Below, piece after piece: positions 22,191 to 33,208 of a stretch of DNA of 64,000 nucleotides. Positions within the stretch are counted from its first letter, which is position 1; each line of letters begins with the position of its first letter. Below the pieces are notes generated by a model that saw only the letters and a list, made by a program, of their open reading frames with translations, was not told the origin of the DNA and did not search any database. The DNA is taken from NCBI GenBank assembly GCA_027563935.2, contig CM050446.2:123210499-123274498 (forward strand). Reading direction: 5' to 3'. Position numbers and translations under genes: made by a program. The stretch comes from Costus lasius (lineage: Eukaryota; Streptophyta; Magnoliopsida; Zingiberales; Costaceae).

Positions 22191-24380
22191 CAGCGGTTCG
22201 TTAGCGGGGTGAAGGAGAAAAGAGTCCAGATGACAAAAATAACCTTTCACGCTTTGTTTGATATCAGTTTAGTTCATTAATTGGGGACATTTTTGTGATG
22301 TCGTGCGCCTATGTGGGCTGTGGTCGAGCGGGCCGCATGTAGCAAGTCAGGCTTTAACCCGATTAGCCTGCATTTCATTCCGATCTTATAGACCCCTCCG
22401 GACCGGATTTGTGGTCGGGTCCCGGGTTTCCGGACCGACCGGTAGGAGCGTCATGAATTAATAACACAATTAAATTGAACAAGCTACTGTGCTGCCATGT
22501 ATTACAATCAAAATGGAACAAAACATATCTTGAGCTATCTAAATCATGCGATCTCTTTTTTTTGGTCAAGTTTGGACAAACATTTATTTTTTTAATATAT
22601 GTTGCGCACATTTTGTGGTCCTCTTTCAAACAAGTCTATTTTTCCCTAGTTAATAAATCACTAGTTTGAATATAATTATTGAAAATAGGATTTGAATCAA
22701 ATCAATAATTCTCGACAGAGTCAAAATCACCACCGACCCACCTTGACGAATAGAATCATTTTATCACCACGCCATGCTCAGCCTTGAATTTTGTAGGAAA
22801 CGACACGATCCGTCAATTGACGTCCATGACCATAATGTTCTGGTTCGACTCAAGTTCATTCACATTCGGCACTATAAGTCAAACAACGGTGAGTCACGCG
22901 GCTGTCACGTGCGTCGGCCGGCAGACAGAATCGATACTTCGCTTGTGTGGGAGGGCAAGGAAAAAAAACACGAGAAAGAATCCAAAATAATAATATTATT
23001 ATTAAAACGCGAAGAAAAAAGTAAGCGGGCTCCACACGGCAGTGATGACATGGACGGACAAGGACAAGGATGCGGGAATCATTTATTAAAAAAAATTAAT
23101 GTTTTATGCTTCACTTATAAATAGTTTTTTGTACATTATAGAGAACATATATTTATTTAGTAAAATTATGTTTAGAACTTATAAAATTAACTAAATATTT
23201 TGAAATTTGATTTAATCCTTTTTTTCTCAAAAACATGTTTCAAAAATATAAAAAGATTATGCGAAGATTATTTTTCATATATTAAATACAGCTGAAATGG
23301 GCTTTTTTTTATTTACGACTTTCGGCTTCTTTGCGACTTTTGGCGACGCCTGAAATATTCCGCCGTATTGCGTATTGTCACATCAATGGCGGCGCAGCCT
23401 CCGAAACGTGTTCGGATTCGACCATCCGACGGCCGCTGCCAGCTCGGAGACCCGGCGGCGGCGGCGGCGGCGGCTCCTATTTGGCGGTGGTGGGTTTCGA
23501 AATGGTGACGTGCTCCATCGTAGGTGAACTGTTTGATAAAATGCTTGTAAGGTTCCTAACCCTCGTGTTTTTAGCTGACTTTCAAATATACGCATTCAAG
23601 TCTGAAGCCGAGGATTTGGTTGAGAAGAGTGAAGGTGAAGTTGTGAGGATGATGATTCATGTACATTTTGGTGAATGCTAGTATTAGTGCCTAGAATAAT
23701 ATATATCTCCATCATATTAAAAACGAGCAGCAAAGGCCATTGAATTGACCAGTGTGCTCTAATGACCTAGAAGAAATTTGTTATTGTAAAATGCTAGGAA
23801 CAGATTAGAAGATAGAATGTATATGTGCATACTTTGCAGATAAAATATTTTATTCCATGGTATAAATTGAAAACTGCTAAGAGAAAGCTAAGGGAGGCAA
23901 TGGTGGGAATCAAAGTGCAGAAACATCAATCCGTAGCTAAGAATCAAGTGTGCTGGTAGATGTTTTGTTAGTTGTTGTTAGTTGTATGGAACAAAAATAT
24001 AATTTATGGCATATAATCAGATGCACTTACTTTTTCCTAGAGAAAATCCAAAATAATGGTGTTTCGTTGGTCGTTTTAAGCAGGAGTACGTTTCTAACCA
24101 TCTGATGCAAGTGCGAGTATGGCATATTAGTAAGTGTACTAGGATTTGTATACTCATATTGAACAATGTTAGAAATACAGCGTATGCATGAGATGATAGG
24201 AGCAGCGTAGAAGATTTTTTTTTTCTTTTCTGTTTTTGTTCAATGGTCTTTTGTTCCTTCCGACAAGCTGAAGTTGTCGACCCTACTAAATTTACAAGTC
24301 TTGCTATGGCTAGCTGCGTCTTCACCTTTTTAGCCCTTCTCATTCACATCTTGCAACTCGTAGCTAGCTTTTCCCAATCC
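22191..24380. other. Intergenic region upstream of the Dof gene
   Basis: No confirmed gene. It holds a G-box CACGTG near 22906, a (GGC)n run at 23454-23473 inside a 38-codon plus-strand frame (23387, MAAQPPKRVRIR), and AT-rich stretches. The frame has no recognised domain, and I do not call it a gene. Confidence 0.4.
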
Positions 24381-24400
24381 CCATCCCCATCAAAATTTCC

Positions 24401-24407
24401 TATATAA
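24401..24407 (+). promoter_or_regulatory. TATA box of the Dof gene
   Basis: TATATAA lies 213 bases before the Dof ATG and about 105 bases before the CT-repeat leader, on the same strand. The sequence in between (CCTATATAAGGTTC) is a canonical plant TATA context. Confidence 0.6.
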
Positions 24408-24503
24408 GGTTCTTTCTTGTATAGTCTCAATACCTCTTCTGCTGAAGCATCCATATGCAACTGGCTAGTTCTCATCTTTGCATGTCTTGAAAGTTGCAAG
24501 AGT

Positions 24504-24505
<2 letters not shown>

Positions 24506-24558
<53 letters not shown>

Positions 24559-24559
24559 A
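24506..24559 (+). repeat. (CT)n microsatellite in the Dof 5' leader
   Basis: About 27 CT dinucleotides with one interruption, lying between the TATA box and the start codon. CT-rich leaders are common in plant regulatory genes and can influence expression. It is followed by a possible splice acceptor (CCATGCAG) just before GATTCTCATGG. Confidence 0.9.
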
Positions 24560-24613
24560 TTGTGCTTGATTTATTATTAATAAAAACGACAACTCCTTCC
24601 ATGCAGGATTCTC

Positions 24614-26309
24614 ATGGATACCTCTGAATGGCTAAAGGTGAAAAGTAAAAATTCTTCTCTGCCTCATGATCATGTTAGCTTCATACGCAATTTTTTATAT
24701 GTACATGCTAATTTAATTCTTCTTTTCTTTCATTGTTCTTGCTTATCTTGCATATAGTATTACAAGAAAGTCATGTGCTTTCTTGGATATATTTCTACTG
24801 ATTTTTTTCTTAAGCTTTCAAGTCTGATTAGAGATGCCATCCTTTTATATAGCAACAAAATAAGAGTAATTCTTGAGAGTGAGGAGTTGCCTATTGGAAG
24901 TTTTTCTTCTTTTTCGTTCATTGTTATTGCATATCTTTCACATGCTATCACAAGATAAGCCACGTGCTTTCTTGGAAAAATTCCTTGTGATTTTTTTTTT
25001 CTTCAGCTTTAAAGTCAGATTTGAGATCTAATCCTTTGTGCAACAAAGTGTAAACTGTGTAATTGTTGAGAGTAAGAAATTGTGTAATGGAAGGAAGAGC
25101 GGAAATTTTGGGTGGTTACAGGTACTAGAACTGAGCCGCTAATTCACAGGCCTCGAATGAATTTTGCAATAAAAAGGATGGGAAATAGTAGGTGGATAAA
25201 AAAAATGTGAAAGTCTCAATTTTTTGGTCGGAGATTGTGGAGGAAGAAGGCCTAATTGGAAGTCCCAATGGCAGAGATCAAGATAAAAAGCTTTGGTTTC
25301 TCTAATTTATCCATTTGAGAAACACAAAAGATCAATCCGTTACCGGACATTGGCTAAAAGTTTGAGCACATAAAATTGTGGTCGACTATGCAAACATTAT
25401 GCCTTCTGAAACAAATTGCATAGTTGATTGACTTCGTTGATTAAATTTTCTGTTTATCCGTTAATTCTCCATTTTATCTATCCCCATTCACTTCAAATGT
25501 AGAGCGTCCTCGTCGTTGGCCACGAAGACGGCGGAGCAATGGATTACTCCTCGACGTCCGGCGGACTGATGGCCTCTTCCTCGAGGCTGCCAGCGATAGC
25601 AGAAACAAGGCTGCGGACGCCGACACCGCAGAACGAGCAGGCTGCCCTCAAGTGCCCCAGGTGCGAGTCGACGCGCACCAAGTTCTGCTACTACAACAAC
25701 TACAGCCTCTCTCAGCCGAGGTACTTCTGCAAGACGTGCCGGAGGTATTGGACTAAAGGCGGTTCGCTCCGCAACGTGCCGGTCGGCGGCGGCTGCCGGA
25801 AGAACAGCAAGCGCCCGCACCCGGTCGTCAAGAAGGCGGATGAACCACTCGGTCGGGCTCCCGCCTTAGTCATGGGCAGTGGCGCAACCGATCTCCAACG
25901 TCACCGCCCCTCCTTCGCTGCCCCTATCGGTCTCGACACCGAGGACACAACGTCAATGATGCAACGGAGCACAAGGAGCCTCTACTTCATGGGCAACGAT
26001 GGCATTATCGGCTTCCAAGCAGCGAGCCGGCTGGGGATCACATCAGCCACGAACACGCTTGGGCTAGTTGTGTTCCCCATGGAAGAGCGCAGGGACGAGA
26101 AGGCAGCAGCAGAGGTCAAGCACGGCGAAGGAAATCCTTCTTTCGGCTGGCGTGATCCGTCGTGCTCCCCAAATGTTGTACGTGATCAGCACGGCGAAGG
26201 AAATCCTTCTTTCGGCTGGCGTGATCCGTCGTGCTCCCCAAATGTTGTACGTGATCAGCCTATGGGGTGCTCTGATGGTCACCGACGCGCGGATAAATTT
26301 TTTTATTGA
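24614..26309 (+). CDS. Dof-type zinc-finger transcription factor, two exons, 276 aa
   Basis: Exon 1 (24614-24637) encodes only MDTSEWLK; exon 2 is 25503-26309, with GT-AG borders and phase 0. Many plant Dof genes have the same layout, a tiny first exon reading MDT.QW or similar. The Dof domain is complete: CPRC, 21 residues, CKTC, then [20 protein letters not shown], at about residues 50-95. It binds AAAG-core sites in promoters, in the nucleus; a basic KNSKR follows. Downstream the protein shows no conserved motif I recognise, but it contains two identical 23-residue units ([10 protein letters not shown]...) encoded by a perfect 69-bp tandem repeat. It ends shortly after, at DKFFY, so the C terminus may be altered relative to homologues. 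An internal start at 25539 (MDYSS) is the alternative if exon 1 is not used. Confidence 0.93.
26121..26258 (+). repeat. Perfect 69-bp in-frame tandem duplication in the Dof coding exon
   Basis: 26121-26189 and 26190-26258 are identical by eye and adjacent. 69 is a multiple of three, so 23 residues are duplicated without a frame change. Identity at synonymous positions suggests a very recent event, or an assembly error. Confidence 0.93.
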
Positions 26310-27365
26310 GGATTCTACGTAAGAAAACTAAATGACCAAGGTTGGATCTTTAGAACGTGTCATCAATTCTTGAGATAGGACGGCTTAGATCTTACTAGAT
26401 CAAATGACTCGGATAAATAGTTTAGATTGTCATGCCCTTCATAAGCTTACTATAAAAAGGCTCTCTGTGTAATCTTTTTCTTTCATGGAAAATATTGATT
26501 ATGGTCCTTATGGAGGAAGAGATTAGAACATTACTATCTAATTATTGCCTTTTTATGCTACCATATGTATGTTTTATATGCAATTGGTAAGGGTGAAATT
26601 CTATTAATAAATCTTTACGTGTATGTTTTTACTTAATTATTTAGGTTACGAAGACCTTAGTTATTATTAACAAAAATTTGTAATTCAAGTCCCATCTTCG
26701 ATGTGCTGGCAGCTGACTGGGATGGGCTTCCCAAATATACTCAACAAAGCAATCGTTTGACTGGGGCCCTGTTACAGAGCTGATTACTGCTCCAGTCAAC
26801 ACTTGCCCAGAGCAGTTCTCAGAAATGAGTGTTTGAGTTTCCATTTGAATTAAGAATATTTTATTTTTGTGCTAAACTGCCGTATTAGTTAGTATTCATG
26901 TTTCAAGACCACCATTTGTTCTGGTATGAATAAAACATCTAAGATCATGCCATAAGTGGTGAATTTATTTCAAGACCAGATTTTTTATCTATGCGAGTAT
27001 TCGTAAAGGCACCCAACGTGCACGCGTGCACAAAAAATAGACATTTAGAAAAAATAAGAATAAGAAAGTTTGATGCCAATGGAGCTGAGTTGCAATTATG
27101 CCAATGACGCAGGTCATATAGTTCATGCTTTCAGATTCACTCTGATATCTTAGAATTTTTTTCCACATGACCCTACTGAATTGAAGTATTACCACCACTT
27201 TCCAGGTAAACATGTCAAGGGTAAAGCCTTGCATCATTCCAGATTATTCATTTAAGAATTTCATCACCTTTTTTTTCCTCTTTATTTGATATGAGATCCA
27301 AACAATCAAAAACCTTACTAGCCTTGCTTTTAGATGTTCCCAACTTACAATCAAACCTTACTAGC
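26310..27365. other. Dof 3' flank and intergenic DNA
   Basis: It contains the Dof 3' UTR and AT-rich DNA. A minus-strand frame at 26641-26844 (SENCSGQVLTGAVISSV) has an exon-like composition but no recognised family. A short direct repeat (CAATCAAA..CCTTACTAGCCTTGC) at 27303-27327 and 27348-27370 lies just left of the retrotransposon. Confidence 0.5.
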
Positions 27366-27370
27366 CTTGC

Positions 27371-28382
27371 TGTCAGACCCAAATTAACCTTAAGCAATGT
27401 TAATTAACTTTAATCTCAAATCAACACCACGTCAACACAAATCCATCGAAAATCGCGCGTGAATTCGGAACTTTCACCCGCGTTGACTTGATTTGGACCG
27501 CCCGCCTCGAAGCGAACGCCACGCGCGTTCGTCTTCCTCGCGGCGTCCCGCGTCCGCTGCTGCTCGCGTTGCCGGCCGGATCCATCACCGGCCTGGGGCC
27601 TGCCGGCAGGGAGGAAGGTCGTGCGTGCCCTCCGCCCTCAGCCGTCCTCGTCGGCGCCGCCGCTGGCGCCGGGAAGGATCGCTCGGAGGTGGAGAAGGGT
27701 CGCCTGAGAAGACGACCGGAGACATCCAGAAACTTGCCGGAAAACCACCGGAAAGAACGCCAGAAGACACATAGATGTTTGAGGGGAAAGCTTGCTATTA
27801 TTCCTCCATTTACAGCCGCCTTAAAACCCCTCCCTCTCCTCTCTCTGTACAAGATTTACCCGCTCAACTCCCCTCTCTTCATCTGACCTTGCTTCACCGG
27901 AATACTCGCCGAGAGATCGCCGAAGGTCGTCGCCTGAGGAAGGGAAGGAGCTCGCCCGTCGCTCGCCGATGGTGGAGGAGTTCTCGCCGGAAGGTCGCCT
28001 CAGTCGCGCCTCTCTCGTCCGGAAGGTTTTTTTCCAGACAAGATCCCGTGTGGAGAAACCTCGTCCCAAAGGAAGCTCCGTAGGGGAAGATCGCGCCCGA
28101 TCTTCCCTTTTTCTCTGCTGCCGCCGCCTGGGAACGCTGCTACGGGTGTCGCGCACACAGCCTCTGCTACGCCTCTACGCCCGCCGTCTACCTCGGGAAG
28201 CCGCTGCCACGCACCTCCACGCGCACGCCAGTGGAGGACGGGCCGGATCCGGGTCGCACCTCCGCGCGCCCACTGCCCCGATCTGCTCCAGCAACCCGCT
28301 CAAAGAGAAGTAGATCGGGCCTTGGGCCTCTACCCAAGCCCAAATGCCTCACGGCCCAGCCCATATCCGCTTGGGCGTAACA
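27371..28382 (-). repeat. 3' LTR (left) of the gag-only element, 1012 bp
   Basis: Runs from TGTCAGACCC to GGGCGTAACA on the plus strand. It is nearly identical to the right LTR, differing by scattered substitutions and by about 45 extra bases near 28220-28265, which the right LTR lacks between short CACCTCC direct repeats. Confidence 0.95.
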
Positions 28383-28398
28383 AATCTCCCCCGGCCGA
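28383..28398 (-). other. Polypurine tract of the gag-only element
   Basis: On the minus strand GGCCGGGGGAGATT directly precedes the TGTTACGC start of the 3' LTR, the expected site of plus-strand DNA priming. Confidence 0.85.
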
Positions 28399-30411
28399 GT
28401 TGGACGTCGCCCTTGACGTCCTCGTCATCCACCGTCCTCCGCGCTCGCCGCCTCTACCGCGGTCGATCCGTGACTCTGCCTCCCTCAGCATCGTCTCCGC
28501 CATGCGCGCCGTCATCTCTCGCTGCCCACCGGCAGTGGGTGATCGCACTGGGGAGGTGGGGGAGCTCGCCTGCGCCCGCGCAAGATCCATCGCCTGCTGC
28601 ACTTCCAGTGCTCTAGAGGCCGGGCTCGTCACCGCCATGGCGCCGATCCGTGCCGTCATTCCTCCAAGACTCGCCGGGGTGCCACCGGTGTCGGTAGCCG
28701 GTTCCTGTACCGCCATCGCCGCGATCCGCTCCCGGCTCGGACAATCCCGCATCCGGTGTGGACCCTAGCACAGGAAGCACGCCAGTGGCCGTCACTCCGG
28801 CCCTCCCTCTACGAGCCGAGCGGGCTCCTGTCGTGGCTGGGGACGCACCGGCTGGCCTCCGCCCTGCCATGGCGAGTGTCGACCTCGAGGTGGCGCTCTC
28901 GCCCTCGTCGGAGAGCCGCCCTTCGGGGGCGACGTCGAAGCCCTCGGGGAAGCCGATTTCGATGCCCTCGCGTCCACCAGTCCCTCGGCCACCACCGCGG
29001 CCTCTCTCCAGTCCCACGGAGAGTGTCGCTGAACCTCTGCCTCGGCCCATGGCTGCAGATGCCGAAGGAACGTGTGCCGTCGGTGCGCCTCCGACATGTC
29101 CGGGATCTCCAGCATCAGTACCGAGTACGCCCGCACGTACTCCTGAATGGTGCCGGTGTGCCGGAGTGCGTCCACCGCGTCCCTCGCCTAGTCCACCGAG
29201 TTCCCCGGAAGGAACTGCCGCCGCAGCTCCCTCAGGAAAACCTCCCAGGTCCACTCCATCTCCCCCGCCGTCGATCCAGCTGTGGTCCGCCACCACAGCT
29301 TCGCGTCGGCCGTCAAGTAAGTGGTGCACACTTGCACGCGCTCGTCCTCGGGGATCCGGCTGGAGGTAGGGCTGAGCATTCGGTAAAAACCGAAAAACCG
29401 AAAACCGATTTACCGAAAACCGATTTACCGAAACCGAAAAACCTATTACCGAACCGATACCGAATTTGGTATTTACCGATCGGTAAATTACCGAATTACC
29501 GATCGGTAAATCGGTAAATTACCGATTTTACCGATTTACCGATTAAAAAATATTAAAATATTATATAATTAATCTATTAAAAAAATTAAAAAAATATTAA
29601 AATATTATCTAATTAAAATATTACCGATTGGTAAAAACCGATGGGTAAATCGGTAAATTACCGATAAAAAATTAAAGATTAATAAATAAAAATTTATTTT
29701 TTATATATTAATATATATATCGGTAAATCGGTAAATTACCGAACCGAAATTTTATTTACCGAACCGAAAACCGAAAACCGAATTACATAAAAATAAATAC
29801 CGAACCGAAAACCGAAACCGAAATTACCGAACCGATTTACCGATTTACCGATTTACCGATCGGTAAATTCGGTAAAAACCGAATTATGCTCACCCCTAGC
29901 TGGAGGTAAAGAAGGACTCCATATCCCATATGAAGTTCTCCAGCTCCCTCGCTGATCGTACTCCTCCGAAGGTCGTTGGCTCCGGAATCCGCAGCTTCGG
30001 CTTAGGGGCCACCTGCCCCATAGCCATCACCGAAGTGGGACTCCAGCCCTGCACCTGGGTCCACGCCAGCGCCATGCGCAAGACCACGATCTCCGCCTGC
30101 ATCTGCTGCTGCGCCGCCTGCGCCTGCTGCAGCAGTGCCGAGAATTCGGTCACCTGGTCGGCGAGCGTCGCCATGCTCGCCATCGCCTCCTGCAGCGTGA
30201 GGATCTGGAGCCGCTGCTCCTCCGCCCGCAGCTGCAGGTCCTCCACCTGAGGAGCCAGCGTGGTCTCGGACTCGCCGGAGACTCCGGTCAGCTCCTCCAA
30301 TCGAGCCACCCGATCCGCCAAGGAGCTCATCTCGTCCCGCTCCTGGAGTCGCAGAGATCGTCGAGGAGCACTCGCCGCTGCCAGTCTCACCGCCCAATCA
30401 CCTGAAGCCAC
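28399..30411 (-). pseudogene. Decayed gag of the nonautonomous LTR element, split by a MITE
   Basis: On the minus strand, an N-terminal part (30411 to 29907) begins MASGDWAVRLAAASAPRRSL and has a Glu/Gln-rich coiled-coil-like segment followed by PTTFGGVRSARELENFIWDM. After the MITE it continues with the retrotransposon gag core (KLWWRTT, WEVFLRELRRQFLPGN, IQEYVRAYSVLML). A CCHC-like zinc knuckle near 28745-28785 reads CFLC, stop, then HRMRDC. In-frame stops occur at about 29188, 28792 and 28768, and the knuckle spacing is short by a codon. The frame then runs straight to the polypurine tract with no pol genes. Gag would form the particle that packages element RNA, but this copy cannot encode it. 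Confidence 0.85.
29367..29898. mobile_element. hAT-type MITE with CGGTAA-rich termini, 532 bp, TSD GCTGGAGG
   Basis: Terminal inverted repeats start TAGGG(C/G)TGAGCAT and continue into CGGTaaaaACCG on both sides. The 8-bp duplication GCTGGAGG at 29359-29366 and 29899-29906 is perfect; 8 bases is the hAT hallmark. Inside, dozens of ACCGATTTACCG/CGGTAAAT units in both orientations surround an AT-only centre. There is no coding capacity. It interrupts gag of the surrounding LTR element and is therefore younger than that insertion. Confidence 0.93.
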
Positions 30412-30417
30412 CTCCGT

Positions 30418-30434
30418 CTGCCTCTGATACCAAC
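30418..30434 (-). other. Primer-binding site of the gag-only element
   Basis: The minus strand reads TTGGTATCAGAGGCAGA immediately after the 5' LTR, complementary to tRNA-iMet over its first 11-12 bases. Confidence 0.85.
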
Positions 30435-31406
30435 TGTCAGACCCAAATTAACCTTAAGCAAGGTTAATTAACTTTAATCTCAAATCAACGCCACGTCAAC
30501 ACAAATCCACCGAAAATCGCGCGTGAATTCGGAACTTTCACCCGCGTTGACTTGATTTGGACCGCCCGCCTCGAAGCGAACGCCACGCGTGTTCGTCTTC
30601 CTCTCGGCGTCCCGCGTCCGCTGCTGCTCGCGTTGCCAGCCGGATCCGTCACCGGCCTGGGGCTTGCTGGCAGGGAGGAAGGTCGCGCGTGCCCTTCCGC
30701 CCTCAGCCGTCCTCGTCGGCGTCGCCGCTGGCGCCGGGAACGATCACTCGGAGGTGGAGAAGGGTCGCCTGAGAAGACGACCGGAGACACCCAGAAACTT
30801 GCCGGAAAACCACCGGAAAGAACACCAGAAGACACAGAGATGTTTGAGGGGAAAGCTTGCTATTATTCCTCCATTTACAGCCGCCTTAAAACCCCTCCCT
30901 CTCCTCTCTCTGTACAAGATTTACCCGCTCAATCCCCTCTCTTCGTCTGACCTTGCTTCGCCGGAATACTCCCCGAGAGATCGCCGAAGGTCGTCGCCTG
31001 AGGAAGGGAAGGAGCTCGCCCGTCGCTCGCCGATGGTGGAGGAGTTCTCGCCGGAAGGTCGCCTCAGTCGCGCCTCTCTTGTCCGGAAGAACTCTCGTTT
31101 TTTTCCAGAGAAGATCCCGTGTGGAGGAACCTCGTCCCAAAAGAAGCTCCGTAGGGGAAGATTGCGCCCGATCTTCCCTTTTTCTCTGCTGCCGCCGCCT
31201 GGGAACGCTGCTACGGGTGTCGCGCACGCAACCTCTGCTACGCCTCTGCGCCCGCCGTCTACCTCGGGAAGCCGTTGCCACGCACCTCCGCGCGCCCACT
31301 GCCCCGATCCGCTCCAGCAACCCGCTCAAAGAGAAGTAGATCGGGCCTTGGGCCTTTGCCCAAGCCCAAATGCCTCACGCCAGCCCATATCCGCCTGGGC
31401 GTAACA
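30435..31406 (-). repeat. 5' LTR (right) of the gag-only element, 972 bp
   Basis: Runs from TGTCAGACCC to GGGCGTAACA, same orientation as the left LTR. The high similarity to the left LTR indicates a fairly recent insertion. Open frames read through it in several frames because it is GC-rich; none is a recognised gene. Confidence 0.95.
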
Positions 31407-31411
31407 CTTGC

Positions 31412-32386
31412 TCTGTACATGCAACTTGGGTGGTACATTCATATTAGTTACTACAGGTTCCTAATTAGATTCTTTTATGAATATATAATTCATTAACAAA
31501 AGAAGTTAGAACAATCCTCGCACAGAGCCCCTGCTAAGTTTCGGATACATGATTCTCATAATGGAATATTTCAAAGCATATAAATAAAAAATAGGACATG
31601 AACCCGACCTTTTAGCTAGATTCTTATAATGAGATATTCACGATATGAAAAAAAAAAAGTATATGTGCAAAATCTTCCTTGATGACTAACATCCTTCTAG
31701 GCATATCGTTGATTTACAAAGTAAGCTGCATTTTTAAGTTTTTCTGATCAATAAAGAGAACCTGAAGCAACAGACGACTCCAGCAACGAGACCTGAAACA
31801 AAAAAGGGAAAATACATCAAATTAAGGAATACCTTATATTTAATATTTGAAGCTGTTAAGCAAAATTGAAATATCAGTGAAACTCTCAACTGAATTATAA
31901 GACCACTAATCAGCAATGAGATGAACCATGTGAAAAGTAGCTAGGAGAACAAGGAAAACAATGTCCCGTGTGTGGGAAAAGTTGTAAATTGTCATTGTGT
32001 CAGTACGATTTACTTGATCACGGGATATTTAACTAAGCCATGAGTTTTATTTTATTATGGCTAATATTTACTTATGATTATGTCCCAAAGCCTATTTATA
32101 TGACTAAAGACTATTATAATAATAGATTTGATTAATAAAGTATTAAATAAGACTGATGATATTTCTGTTTCTAGTTCCTACGCTCTCGATTTTCCTTCCC
32201 CTCTTCCACTTTCCCCCTTCTCTTTCCTTTTATTGCTAATGTTTTGCACCAAATTGGTATGAAAGCAAAAAAAAAAAAAAACTGATCTCCTATTCCTCTA
32301 TATTTCCTACGCAATTTGCAATCGACACGATTCTATCACCCACATCATCATGTTGCAAACCCAATGTCATAGCCCATCACTACACG
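31412..32386. other. Intergenic DNA with a copia-like LTR fragment
   Basis: About 31962-32250 starts TGTCCCGTGTGTGGG, ends TTTTGCA, and is followed by AATTGGTATGAAAGC, a mutated primer-binding site (intact form TTGGTATCAGAGC). This looks like a 5' LTR of a copia-type element whose body is not preserved. The rest shows no feature. Confidence 0.45.
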
Positions 32387-32394
32387 TTTCTACC

Positions 32395-33200
32395 CAAGGT
32401 TGTCAGATCGAAATCTTATCTAAGAACGATAAAAATTTTATAGAATCAGAATGTAAAATCAGATCATAAAATTGTAAGATCCTATCTAATCACTTAAAAT
32501 ATATAATTTTTTAAAATATATTTATCTAATTAGACGTAAGAGCATGAAAAATATTTTAATAAGTAATAAATAATAAAAAAACAAATATATATCACTAGTA
32601 TTATATACATATATACACTATTATTCAGATGTATTAATTGTATAGTATAAAATAATGAAATTGAATATTTGTGAAGTGATGATGATGGAGATAAGTTAAT
32701 AAAAGATGAATATAATAAAGGTGCACAATAAAACTAAAAACAACAAAGACATGCACTAAAATGAAGACAATAAATAAAAATATGAAAAATGATGAAGATA
32801 ATGATATATATTATAATGATAATAAAAATGATAATGACAAATATTACAAAGTTTATTCAAATAAATAATTAAAGTAGACAAATATAGTTGTAGATGATAA
32901 AGAGCTTAAGTTGATGAATGTTGGTCAAAGAAAGAGCAAATAATGATAATTTAAGATGAAAAATTATATTACATCAATTAAAAATTTTTGACATAATAGA
33001 TTATTGATTTTGAGTATAATATGAACTTATTTTACCTATTAACTTATGATTAAGTAAGATCAATGGAATCGTAAGATCCTATTCGATCCAAAGACCCGGA
33101 TCGTGGGATCATAAGGTTCTACCATATTTCAGATCTTACATTCGTTCCAAAATAGTTTGTCTAATTTGGGTCGATCCGAAACGCATTTTTGACCACATTG
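32395..33200 (-). mobile_element. hAT-like nonautonomous element, GATC-rich family (copy 2)
   Basis: Reverse-oriented relative of 18034-18844. The ends read CAAGGTTGTCAGATCG (left) and CAATGTGGTCAAAAATGC (right, complemented), an imperfect terminal inverted repeat. The flanks TTTCTACC (32387-32394) and TTCCTACC (33201-33208) match at 7 of 8 positions, consistent with an 8-bp hAT target duplication that has since mutated. No coding capacity. Confidence 0.78.
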
Positions 33201-33208
33201 TTCCTACC

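Larger units (their letters stand above)
27371..31406 (-). mobile_element. Full-length gag-only LTR retrotransposon, minus orientation, TSD CTTGC
   Basis: Two LTRs (27371-28382 and 30435-31406) in direct orientation flank a 2.05-kb internal region. The perfect 5-bp duplication CTTGC lies outside both LTRs (27366-27370 and 31407-31411). On the minus strand the order is: 5' LTR (right), primer-binding site TTGGTATCAGAGGCAG, gag, polypurine tract GCCGGGGGAGATT, 3' LTR (left). There is no room for protease, RT, RNase H or integrase, so it is nonautonomous and must have moved with proteins from another element. A hAT-type MITE of 532 bases is inserted in gag. Confidence 0.95.

Noticed and set aside
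23331..23681. 116-codon plus-strand frame with a Gly run
   Set aside because: The Gly run comes from a GGC repeat; no domain, splice context or family recognised.
26064..26322. Frames opposite to or overlapping the Dof C terminus with repeated [10 protein letters not shown]
   Set aside because: Shadow translations of the 69-bp duplication in other frames.
28613..29517. Arg/Pro/Gly-rich plus- and minus-strand frames across gag
   Set aside because: Shadows of the minus-strand gag frame, which alone carries recognisable gag motifs.
27421..31404. Many long open frames on both strands in the LTRs at 27371-28382 and 30435-31406
   Set aside because: GC-rich LTR sequence stays open in several frames by chance; the frames are duplicated with the LTRs and show no domain.
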